A stretch of 64,000 nt of DNA, taken from Bacteroidales bacterium (GTDB taxonomy: Bacteria > Bacteroidota > Bacteroidia > Bacteroidales > Lentimicrobiaceae). The translations under genes were made by a program, and so were the position numbers. The stretch spans positions 1-64,000 of the forward strand of contig JADIZB010000008.1 of the NCBI GenBank assembly GCA_016705005.1. The letters are read 5' to 3'. This document shows, piece after piece, positions 47,010 to 54,818 of the stretch; the first letter of the stretch is position 1; the number at the start of each line of letters is the position of its first letter. The notes beneath the pieces are model-generated. The model was not told the origin of the DNA. It ran no database searches and worked only from the letters and a program-made list of their open reading frames with translations.

Positions 47010-47792
47010 ATGAAAATAAGATATTTATTCATCTTCCTTTCAACAATAGTCCTGTCCATTCATTCAATGGCACAGGCGTCCCTTCAGAAGTATGTAGGGG
47101 CTGAAGCCGGGATATGTTTCATTTCCGGCAAAATGCTGGAAATGGAATTCATCAGGGGGGATATTCCCGCTTATCCGGGAGGGTATTCTTCAACTTATCT
47201 GAAAAGTTATATGAATAAAGGTTATACAGGTATCAAAGCTGAGGTTTTGTCCCGGAACAATAAATTCGGGTTTTCAGCAGGGCTGCGGTATATTCAGATG
47301 AATAGCTCGGTGGGACGGAATACATACTGGACAGGCAATACCAATTATTTTTATCTGATGTACCGTCAGGATGGAGTAAACACTGAATATTTGAAGGTTA
47401 AGGAGTTAGACCAGAGAACCAGTTATCTGGGAATTCCACTGGAAGCCAGGTTTTTCCCCTACAATGCCCGTTTATTCCGCGTGTATTTCAAACTGGGCGC
47501 TGATGTCGGGTTTAAATTGCATTCAAAGACTGACGTCATTTTTTACAATCAATCCATGGACTACCTTGAGGATGAAGTGGCAGATCTGATTGGTGATTCA
47601 GAACCTGTGAGTGCATCGGTAACCGTGTCTGCCGGAGTAAGAGTCGGCAGGGAATCGAAGCCGTCAATCAATCTTGAGGCCGGGTTGCCCACAGTTTTCA
47701 TGACCTCAGGTTCATCCGGCCTGGTTAACCCGGTTTTCGGAGGTGGGTTCCAGATAAGTTTCCAAATTCCTATAAAATCAAAAGTACAATGA
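47010..47792 (+). CDS. Outer-membrane beta-barrel protein
   Basis: 260 residues. A signal peptide (MKIRYLFIFLSTIVLSIHSM, cleaved near AQA) is followed by alternating strands typical of the PorT-like/OMP_b-brl barrels of Bacteroidota (FGFSAGLRYIQMN, VYFKLGADVGFKLH, VSAGVRVGRE), ending FGGGFQISFQIPI. The last codons overlap the next gene's ATG, so the pair is co-translated. Function unknown; possibly a porin or anchoring protein for its lipoprotein partner. Confidence 0.7.
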   Translation: MKIRYLFIFLSTIVLSIHSMAQASLQKYVGAEAGICFISGKMLEMEFIRGDIPAYPGGYSSTYLKSYMNKGYTGIKAEVLSRNNKFGFSAGLRYIQMNSSVGRNTYWTGNTNYFYLMYRQDGVNTEYLKVKELDQRTSYLGIPLEARFFPYNARLFRVYFKLGADVGFKLHSKTDVIFYNQSMDYLEDEVADLIGDSEPVSASVTVSAGVRVGRESKPSINLEAGLPTVFMTSGSSGLVNPVFGGGFQISFQIPIKSKVQ

Positions 47793-48397
47793 GAAAGCAG
47801 CTTTTTTTATTTGCAGCGTTAGTGTTTATTCTTTCTGGTTGTTCAAAGGAGAATGAGCTGAAAAAGTCGGTAATGATCTACGATGAAGAACTGACTGATC
47901 TGCCTGCATACACAGAATGGGGGTACAACACCTTCGGAGCATATTACGACAGGGAAGTTTTCATCTCAAATGAATCAGCGGTACCAGCCAAAGCAATTGT
48001 TACCGATGGGTCAATGTCGTTTGTGCTGAATGGTCATAAGGGAGCTTATTACTATTATGATGAATCAAATCAGATGAGTCTGACCCTCCGGTTGCCCGGT
48101 TTCTTACCCGATAATTACACCGGGTTGATTGCACTGAACGATACGATTATTGACCTGGCCAGCCCTGATTGTCAGGTTATCATTGAAATTGCAGGAACAC
48201 CTGTTGAATCATTCAGTATCATCAGTGGTGGTTTTCAATTTAAACGCGCGCAGCATCTGTTCGTTGATAAGGTGCAGGTAGAAGTTATCCTGTCGGGATA
48301 CTTTGAATTCAGAGCTTTGATAAACGGTCAGCCTGTAACCATCACTGATGGTCGTTTCGATGTGGGCATTGGACCAGATAACTTTTATAATTACTGA
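47789..48397 (+). CDS. Lipoprotein partner of the barrel protein
   Basis: 202 residues. The lipobox is clear (ALVFILSGCSKEN), so the mature protein starts at Cys 19. The rest is beta-rich with Tyr-rich patches (GHKGAYYYYDES) and ends IGPDNFYNY. It overlaps the preceding barrel gene by four bases (ATGA). I do not recognise the domain; a periplasmic or surface partner of the barrel is likely. Confidence 0.7.
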   Translation: MRKQLFLFAALVFILSGCSKENELKKSVMIYDEELTDLPAYTEWGYNTFGAYYDREVFISNESAVPAKAIVTDGSMSFVLNGHKGAYYYYDESNQMSLTLRLPGFLPDNYTGLIALNDTIIDLASPDCQVIIEIAGTPVESFSIISGGFQFKRAQHLFVDKVQVEVILSGYFEFRALINGQPVTITDGRFDVGIGPDNFYNY

Positions 48398-48532
48398 TGT
48401 TTTTAACCTGATATCCATTCACTTTTTCTGTTTCTGTCTCAAATACGTTACTTTTTTGATGATATTATTGATTCCGGCATATTTTTTGGATTAACCATAT
48501 ATCGCAAAATTCCCATTCAAATCAATAAATTT

Positions 48533-48952
48533 ATGAGACGCACCAGCCGCCTGTTTTACCTGATTTTGGTTCTGCTTGTTCCTTTTGTCATTTCATGCTT
48601 ACCCGATGACGAATTGGGCCCCGATACAGGCGATCCGCGAGATAAGTTCACCGGATCCTGGAATTTCAATGAAACTCCTGCCGCAAGGGGTATTAGTTAT
48701 CCGGTAAACATCACCTATGATGACAACAATTCATCCAGGGTCTATTTGAGCAACTTCGCGAGGGCAGGCAGTGGTTTCCTTGCCTATGGCATAGTAACTT
48801 CGAACAGGATAACCGTTCCTTATCAGGAAACCGCTCCGGGCTTTTATGTTGAAGGTTCGGGAACAATGTCAACTGTTGACGCGATGGATTGGGAATACAG
48901 TTACAGTGCCGGAGGCGATATGGAAAGCTTTACGGCGTATGCAACCAAATAA
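48533..48952 (+). CDS. Small lipoprotein of unknown function
   Basis: 139 residues. The signal and lipobox are MRRTSRLFYLILVLLVPFV-ISC, with Cys 22 as the lipidated residue. The mature part (DKFTGSWNFNETPAARG ... MESFTAYATK) looks like a single small lipocalin-like or calycin-like beta-barrel. A strong terminator follows. Confidence 0.7.
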   Translation: MRRTSRLFYLILVLLVPFVISCLPDDELGPDTGDPRDKFTGSWNFNETPAARGISYPVNITYDDNNSSRVYLSNFARAGSGFLAYGIVTSNRITVPYQETAPGFYVEGSGTMSTVDAMDWEYSYSAGGDMESFTAYATK

Positions 48953-48967
48953 GGGACAATGGATAAA

Positions 48968-48998
48968 AGAAAAGCCCCGCTGATTCAGCGGGGCTTTT
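48968..48998. terminator. Bidirectional intrinsic terminator
   Basis: AAAAGCCCCGCT and AGCGGGGCTTTT flank GATTC, with A and T tracts outside. It ends the small lipoprotein gene and the converging DUF4296 operon. Confidence 0.9.
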
Positions 48999-49039
48999 CT
49001 TTTATGCTGATTTATGACAATTCGTTCTTCAGATGTTAA

Positions 49040-49459
49040 TCATTTCTTCTTTTTGGTTACCACCCCGGCTTTTGGCCCGGGAGGGTTTGAAACACTGTCG
49101 CGGTGACGCGATAAAGTGACAATAACTGAATCCATCATGGCCTGAAAATCCTCCATATCACTCTGGTAATACCGGAGGTTTTCCCTGAACTGTTCGGGGG
49201 TTACCCTGTAGAAAGTGTATAGCGAATCATAACAAAATGTAGCAAACTGTTTGACACTATCACGCGACATCTTAGCTTGTTTTATTTTCAGGGCTGATTC
49301 GGTAAGCTCAAGGTCAGCCATAAGCCTGATCATCTGATCACGAGGGATCTGACTCTGGCCGGAAGGCATGATTTTTTGATTATTGCCGCATCCTGTAAAG
49401 CAAACTGCAGCAATCAAAAACAAATACAATGAAAGTCTGATACCGGGTTTCATGATCAT
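49040..49459 (-). CDS. DUF4296-type lipoprotein
   Basis: 139 residues. The lipobox is AAVCFTGCGNN. Next come MADLELTESALKIKQ and SLYTFYRVTPEQFRENLRYY, the conserved core of DUF4296, then a Lys-rich tail. The first codon overlaps the OmpH-like gene by four bases. Members are small lipoproteins of unknown role, common in Bacteroidota. ATG 49453 is an alternative start. Confidence 0.85.
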   Translation of the reverse strand: MIMKPGIRLSLYLFLIAAVCFTGCGNNQKIMPSGQSQIPRDQMIRLMADLELTESALKIKQAKMSRDSVKQFATFCYDSLYTFYRVTPEQFRENLRYYQSDMEDFQAMMDSVIVTLSRHRDSVSNPPGPKAGVVTKKKK

Positions 49460-50151
49460 TTACCGCTGACGGCATATTCTTCATTCAACAGGCGAATCAC
49501 ATCCTTCGTAATGTCGAGAGAATCGTTGGCCGACAGGATACTGCCGCCCTTGTTGTATGAAAGGATATAATCGAAATGCACCTTACTGTTGTACCTTTTC
49601 AGGAAATTGTTCAGGCTGTCGAGTAGCAATAAATTGAGGTCAAACTCCTGTTTTGAAAGGTCAGCAGAGTATTTTTCACGCAATTCATAAAGTTTTTGTT
49701 GTTCACCCATCAGCTGACCATATATCTCCTGGGCAGAGGATTCAGAGATGGCTTTTTTGCTGACCTGTTCCTGAAAATAGGCTGCATCTTTTTCGAAAGC
49801 TTCCTGTTTTTGTTTCAATTCACCTTCAAGCCGGGCTGTTTTTGCTTCCAGCTCATCGCGCATCGATTTTACCAGATCGTAATGCTCAAGAATGCTGTCG
49901 CTGTTAACATAGGCAACGGTTACAGATCCTGAAGACGCTTTCTGGATAAGGGCCATATCAGGGGTTCCGTTGTTGCCGGGTTTCAAAACAATAAAATACA
50001 GGACAACCAGCCCCAATAACATAACAATATTCAATATTGTAAGAAGGGTATTAAAATTCTTCTTTCCCGGTGTCGGTTCCGGTGCAATCACCATCTGTTC
50101 TCTCACTGGTTCCTGCATTTCAGGCTCATGGGTTACATTCTCATCCTGCAT
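49456..50151 (-). CDS. OmpH/Skp-like periplasmic chaperone-type protein, membrane anchored
   Basis: 231 residues. An N-terminal cytoplasmic tail rich in Glu/Pro and one transmembrane segment (ILNIVMLLGLVVLYFIVL, about residues 38-55) are followed by VAYVNSDSILEHYDLVKSM, the OmpH/Skp start motif. A long coiled coil comes next (about residues 90-170), then a small C-terminal core. Skp proteins hold unfolded outer-membrane proteins in the periplasm. The membrane anchor instead of a cleaved signal peptide is a recurrent variant in this phylum. Confidence 0.8.
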   Translation of the reverse strand: MQDENVTHEPEMQEPVREQMVIAPEPTPGKKNFNTLLTILNIVMLLGLVVLYFIVLKPGNNGTPDMALIQKASSGSVTVAYVNSDSILEHYDLVKSMRDELEAKTARLEGELKQKQEAFEKDAAYFQEQVSKKAISESSAQEIYGQLMGEQQKLYELREKYSADLSKQEFDLNLLLLDSLNNFLKRYNSKVHFDYILSYNKGGSILSANDSLDITKDVIRLLNEEYAVSGK

Positions 50152-50187
50152 ACTTTCTTTTTTTTAATTGAAGGACAAAATTAAACT

Positions 50188-50229
50188 AAAAAACAAGGCC
50201 GGCAAAAACACCTTGAGCCTTGTTTTTTT
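50188..50229 (-). terminator. Intrinsic terminator of recQ
   Basis: AAACAAGGC (50191-50199) pairs with GCCTTGTTT (50217-50225) across an 17-base loop, with T and A runs on the flanks. It lies between recQ and the OmpH-like gene, both on the minus strand. Confidence 0.6.
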
Positions 50230-50300
50230 ATTGATGTTCTGATCATTTGCATAAACAGGTGATTGTCTGTTTCGCTCAGGTCATCTCTTATTTCTCCGGA

Positions 50301-52499
50301 TTAGTTTCCGAGGTCTGATATGAACTTTATCCGCATTAACCTTACTTCTTCTTCGGTAAATTCATCCTCACCCAGATCTCTGATGGCATCTTCGATGGAG
50401 TCGCTTTCAGCTTCCCGGAAGTAATCATAAATTTCTTCCTGATGATAAGGGTCCACATATTCATTGACATAATAATTCAGGTCGAGTTTGGTACCTGAAG
50501 AAACAATACGTTCAATTTCGGTAAGAAGCTCGCTGATTGTAACGCTCTTGGCAAGTGCGATGTCCTCGAGTGATATCTTGCGGTCGATATTCTGAATAAT
50601 GTAAACTTTTAGCCCCGACTTGTTAACGACTGATTTAACAACCATATCCATGGGGCGGATGATCTCGTTCTCTTCAACATATGCCTTAATCAGATCGATG
50701 AAGGGTTTTGCATACTTCTGGGCTTTACCGGCACCAACTCCGGTAATCTGTTTCATCTCCTCCTGGTTGATCGGATACTGTATTGCCATATCCTCAAGCG
50801 AAGGATCCTGGAAAATGACAAATGGGGGAAGGTTTTCCTTACGTGAGATCTCTTTGCGGAGATCTTTCAGCATGGTGAACAGTGTCTTGTCGGCAGTACT
50901 GGTTTTTGCCCCGCCACCAGCGAAGAAATCTTCTTCTTCAGCATTCTCATAATCATGATCACGTGTAAGCAGTATGGAATAAGGTTTCTTGAGAAATTTC
51001 TGCCCTTCAGGGGTTACCTTGAGTAAGCCGTAATTTTCAATATCCTTTACCAGGAGACGTTCGATCAGCATCTGCCTGATGACTGCATTCCAGTATTTTT
51101 CATCATGCTCCATGCCCTTGCCGAAAACCTCGAGCTGGTTGTGCTTGAACGATTTGTTGTTGGCCGAGACTTTTCCGGTAATCACACTGATGATGTGCTT
51201 TGCTTTAAACAATTGTTTAACAGCCAATACTGTTTCAAGAACAAGCTCAACAGCATCTTTTCCTTCAAATTTTGTTTTCGGATGCAGGCAGTTGTCGCAA
51301 CTGCCGCAGTTGTCCTCTTTATAGATTTCACCGAAGTAATGAAGTAACTGTTTGCGACGGCATACAGAAGATTCGGCATAGGCTACAGTTTCGAGCAGTA
51401 ACTGGCTGGCTATTTCCTGTTCGGCAACCGATTTGTTCTTGTTGAACTTTTCGAGTTTCTGAATATCGTCGTAACTGTAAAAGGCAATGCAGTTTCCTTC
51501 CCCGTCATCACGTCCCGAACGGCCGGTTTCCTGATAATATCCCTCAAGACTCTTTGGAATGTCATGATGAATCACATACCTTACATCCGGTTTATCGATT
51601 CCCATTCCGAAGGCGATCGTGGCAACAATAACATCAATTTCTTCCATCAGGAACTTGTCCTGGTTGATTACCCTGGTTGCCGAGTCGAGGCCAGCATGAT
51701 AAGGCAGTGCCTTGATGCCATTTACCTGTAGGGTTTCAGCAAGCTCTTCAACTTTTTTACGGCTGAGGCAGTAAACAATTCCAGACTTTCCAGCCTGGGA
51801 TTTTATATATCTGATGATGTCTTTAATTACATCTTCACCTTTTGGCCTGACTTCATAATAAAGGTTTGGCCTGTTGAATGATGAAATATACATAGTGGCA
51901 TCCATCATATTCAGATTCTTCTGAATATCCTGCTGTACTTTGGGTGTAGCAGTGGCGGTAAGTGCAATGATGGGAACCCTTTTCCCGATTGACTCTATAA
52001 TCGGACGTAAACGTCTGTATTCCGGCCTGAAGTCATGCCCCCACTCCGAAATACAGTGTGCTTCATCTATGGCAAAGAATGAAATATCAATTTCTTTCAG
52101 AAACTGCACATTCTCATCTTTTGTAAGTGATTCAGGAGCTACATAGAGCAGTTTGGTTTTGCCGTTCAGCAAATCCTTCCTCACATCGGTGATTTCAGCT
52201 TTCGAGAGTGATGAGTTCAGAAAATGAGCTATTCCATCCTCGGCCCCAAAATTGCGGATGGCATCCACCTGATTTTTCATCAGTGCGATGAGTGGGGAAA
52301 TAATAATGGCGGTACCCGGACTGATGATGGCAGGCAATTGGTAACACATCGATTTCCCACCACCCGTAGGCATAATTACAAATGTGTCTTTTCCATCAAG
52401 TAGATTCTTGATAATCAGTTCCTGATTTCCTTTAAAGGAATCAAATCCAAAAATCTTCTTTAATAACTCATTGAGTGAATAATTTTCCACTTTTTTCAT
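50301..52499 (-). CDS. recQ: ATP-dependent DNA helicase RecQ
   Basis: 732 residues. Walker A is in PTGGGKSMCYQLPA and the helicase box II is DEAHCISEWGHDFR. The arginine-finger region is YQETGRSGRDDGEG. The RQC zinc site has the Cys pattern CRRKQLLHYFGE...CGSCDNC. The HRDC domain (LKDLRKEISRKENLPPFVIF) lies near 520-600, and a C-terminal helical extension of about 110 residues follows (RPMDMVVKSVVNKSGL, ISLEDIALAKSV). It unwinds DNA 3'-5' in recombination and repair. The extension is usual in Bacteroidota RecQ. Confidence 0.96.
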   Translation of the reverse strand: MKKVENYSLNELLKKIFGFDSFKGNQELIIKNLLDGKDTFVIMPTGGGKSMCYQLPAIISPGTAIIISPLIALMKNQVDAIRNFGAEDGIAHFLNSSLSKAEITDVRKDLLNGKTKLLYVAPESLTKDENVQFLKEIDISFFAIDEAHCISEWGHDFRPEYRRLRPIIESIGKRVPIIALTATATPKVQQDIQKNLNMMDATMYISSFNRPNLYYEVRPKGEDVIKDIIRYIKSQAGKSGIVYCLSRKKVEELAETLQVNGIKALPYHAGLDSATRVINQDKFLMEEIDVIVATIAFGMGIDKPDVRYVIHHDIPKSLEGYYQETGRSGRDDGEGNCIAFYSYDDIQKLEKFNKNKSVAEQEIASQLLLETVAYAESSVCRRKQLLHYFGEIYKEDNCGSCDNCLHPKTKFEGKDAVELVLETVLAVKQLFKAKHIISVITGKVSANNKSFKHNQLEVFGKGMEHDEKYWNAVIRQMLIERLLVKDIENYGLLKVTPEGQKFLKKPYSILLTRDHDYENAEEEDFFAGGGAKTSTADKTLFTMLKDLRKEISRKENLPPFVIFQDPSLEDMAIQYPINQEEMKQITGVGAGKAQKYAKPFIDLIKAYVEENEIIRPMDMVVKSVVNKSGLKVYIIQNIDRKISLEDIALAKSVTISELLTEIERIVSSGTKLDLNYYVNEYVDPYHQEEIYDYFREAESDSIEDAIRDLGEDEFTEEEVRLMRIKFISDLGN

Positions 52500-53336
52500 T
52501 TCAGTTTCTGTTTTATGTAGTTCCAGGAATGGTGGGAAAAAACCAAACTACCGGAAATATCAAATCTTGTAGTATTAACAAATTTAATCATTACACCATT
52601 ACAAATCAACTTTTTTATTCCACGACTAAAAATAGTCTTAAAAAAATGATCAGATTAATTATTGCTGCTCTCTGATTCAATAATAGACCAAAATTGTTGT
52701 AAGTAACTCCTTTTTTCATCCTTACACGGCAAAAAAAACTTTCTACCTTAAAAAAGTAGCAGCCAATCTATTAAACCATGTATGATGATCATACCTGATA
52801 AACGGTGGCTCCGGGGCCGGATTCATCAAAAAACCCGAATTTAGTTCCCGGCTAAATCTTCAGATTTTTTTCCGTAGGCAAAAGGAGCACAAATTTCTAA
52901 AATTTTTCTATTCATGCAATTATCTTATTACTTGTTTTGGAAAATGATGCTGTTTTATAGTTTTTTATGAATTTTCATCGCAGGAAATGGCGGTAACAGG
53001 TCAGAATTCAGGCTGTATATTGTTGTATCTTTACAGGCCTGAAAAAATATTGAATAGGATTGTTGATTCTGGCAGTACATCAGGAATATCCCTTCAGTTC
53101 AGCCGGGTATTCAGAGATATAAACATCGGAAGCATGAGAAAGATTGCAGATGGATTTTCAAGGGCCGTTTTGATTCCGGTGCATTTGGGCTTTTTTCAAC
53201 CCTGTGGCTTTAATTTTATTTCATGAAAACGGGCATGATTCGAATGAAATCATAAATACGGATGAGCGTTCTTCAGGCAGGTTCTCCCAACAGCATCGGA
53301 CAGGCCTCTGACCCAAAAAATAAAAATATTTTACGA
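52500..53336. other. Divergent intergenic region between recQ and kdsD
   Basis: About 840 AT-rich bases. An open stretch at 52987-53226 has no recognisable features and is not accepted. The frame of kdsD is open back to 53262. No RNA gene was recognised, but the length is unusual for this gene-dense part and it could hide a small RNA. Confidence 0.35.
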
Positions 53337-54302
53337 ATGAAAACATCAGAAGAGATTAACGGGATTGCCCTCCGGACAATCAGCGAGGAAGCCACGGCAA
53401 TCGGGCAATTAGGTAATTATCTTACGGATGATTTTGTAAAAAGTGTTGAACTGATTCTGAACACAAAAGGAAGGGTCATTGTAACGGGGATTGGTAAAAG
53501 CGCCAATATTGCCGCCAAGATTGTAAGCACGTTCAACAGTACAGGAACACCAGCCATTTTTATGCATGCTGCTGATGCCATCCACGGCGATCTCGGAATG
53601 ATCAGACCCGACGATGTTCTGATATGTCTGTCAAAAAGCGGAGATACTCCTGAGATCAAAGTGCTGGTGCCTTTATTGAAACTGATGGGCAACAAGCTGA
53701 TCGGCCTTGTGGGCAATACAGAATCCTATCTTGCACGAAATGCCGATCTGGTTATTAACTCAACGGTTGACCGTGAAGCTTGTCCGAACAATCTTGCTCC
53801 GACTGCCAGTACAACTGCCCAGCTGGTTATGGGCGATGCACTTGCTGTTGCCCTGCTCGAATGCCGGGGCTTTACACAGGAGGACTTTGCGCGGTATCAT
53901 CCCGGAGGTGCATTGGGTAAAAGGCTTTATCTCAGGGTTTCGGAGCTTTACAGGAACAATGAAAAGCCGGAAGTCCAGATTGGTGATGACATGAGATCCG
54001 TTATCCTTGAAATTTCCTCGAAGCGTCTGGGAGCTACAGCAGTGCTGGATGGTAAGAAACTCGCCGGTATCATTACCGATGGGGATATTCGCCGCATGCT
54101 TCACCGTGAAGGTTCGGTCGACATGCTGAAAGCTGCCGATATTATGACCAAAGATCCCCAGACCATCAATGCCGACATTCTTGTTGCAGATGCCCTTGAC
54201 ATCATGCGCAAGAACAATATAACACAGATCCTTGTTCTTGAAGAGAATCAATACGTTGGTGTAATTCATCTCCATGACATTCTCAAAGAAGGTGTAATCT
54301 GA
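53337..54302 (+). CDS. kdsD: Arabinose-5-phosphate isomerase (KpsF/GutQ family)
   Basis: 321 residues from ATG 53337 (MKTSEEINGIALRTISEE); an upstream in-frame ATG at 53262 adds 25 residues unlike the family. The SIS domain has VIVTGIGKSANIAAKIVSTF, HAADAIHGDLGMI and CLSKSGDTPEI, followed by TASTTAQLVMGDALAVAL. Two CBS domains fill about residues 205-320. It converts ribulose-5-phosphate to arabinose-5-phosphate, the first step to Kdo for lipopolysaccharide. Confidence 0.95.
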   Translation: MKTSEEINGIALRTISEEATAIGQLGNYLTDDFVKSVELILNTKGRVIVTGIGKSANIAAKIVSTFNSTGTPAIFMHAADAIHGDLGMIRPDDVLICLSKSGDTPEIKVLVPLLKLMGNKLIGLVGNTESYLARNADLVINSTVDREACPNNLAPTASTTAQLVMGDALAVALLECRGFTQEDFARYHPGGALGKRLYLRVSELYRNNEKPEVQIGDDMRSVILEISSKRLGATAVLDGKKLAGIITDGDIRRMLHREGSVDMLKAADIMTKDPQTINADILVADALDIMRKNNITQILVLEENQYVGVIHLHDILKEGVI

Positions 54303-54431
54303 CGGCTTTATTCCTTTGACAGGATTTTCCTGATTATTCCGGCAAGGAATACCAGAACATCTTCAGATTTTCCTGCTGATAAATGATTACAATTCAATCC
54401 GGAATATATATACTGAATATAACCTTCAAAA

Positions 54432-54776
54432 ATGGGTAAAAAAGCAGACGAATTTAATCAGTACAGGCAACGAATGAACAACCGCTTGCTCGAGGCAGAT
54501 AACAACAAGGTGATCAAGCGAATTTTTAATGTTGACACCAATGCTTACCTTGAAGGTGTGCTGCCTGTGAAGACAAAGGAAATGCTGGGACTGGTCTCCT
54601 CACTGGTTCTAAGGTGCGACGATTGCGTCAGGTATCACCTGATCAGATGCCACGAAAACGGGATGTCGGAGAATGAACTTTTTGAAGTGCTGGGGATTGC
54701 AAATCTTGTAGGCGGAACCATAGTAATTCCGCACACCCGAAGGGCCGTTGAATTCTGGGATGATCTGAATGACTAA
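54432..54776 (+). CDS. Carboxymuconolactone decarboxylase-family (AhpD-like) protein
   Basis: 114 residues. The core MLGLVSSLVLRCDDCVRYHL has the CxxC...H pattern of AhpD-like thiol proteins. NGMSENELFEVLGIANLVGG is the following conserved helix. Members act as thiol-disulfide or peroxide-linked proteins; the exact partner is not evident. It lies 43 bases before the DUF5686 gene. Confidence 0.88.
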   Translation: MGKKADEFNQYRQRMNNRLLEADNNKVIKRIFNVDTNAYLEGVLPVKTKEMLGLVSSLVLRCDDCVRYHLIRCHENGMSENELFEVLGIANLVGGTIVIPHTRRAVEFWDDLND

Positions 54777-54818
54777 AACCTGAAGGTTTTTAATTCAGCC
54801 AGTAAAAGTCGGATTTCT

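Noticed and set aside
52987..53226. Open frame of 79 codons upstream of kdsD
   Set aside because: Composition is unlike neighbouring genes and no motif is seen; probably chance in a long intergenic region.
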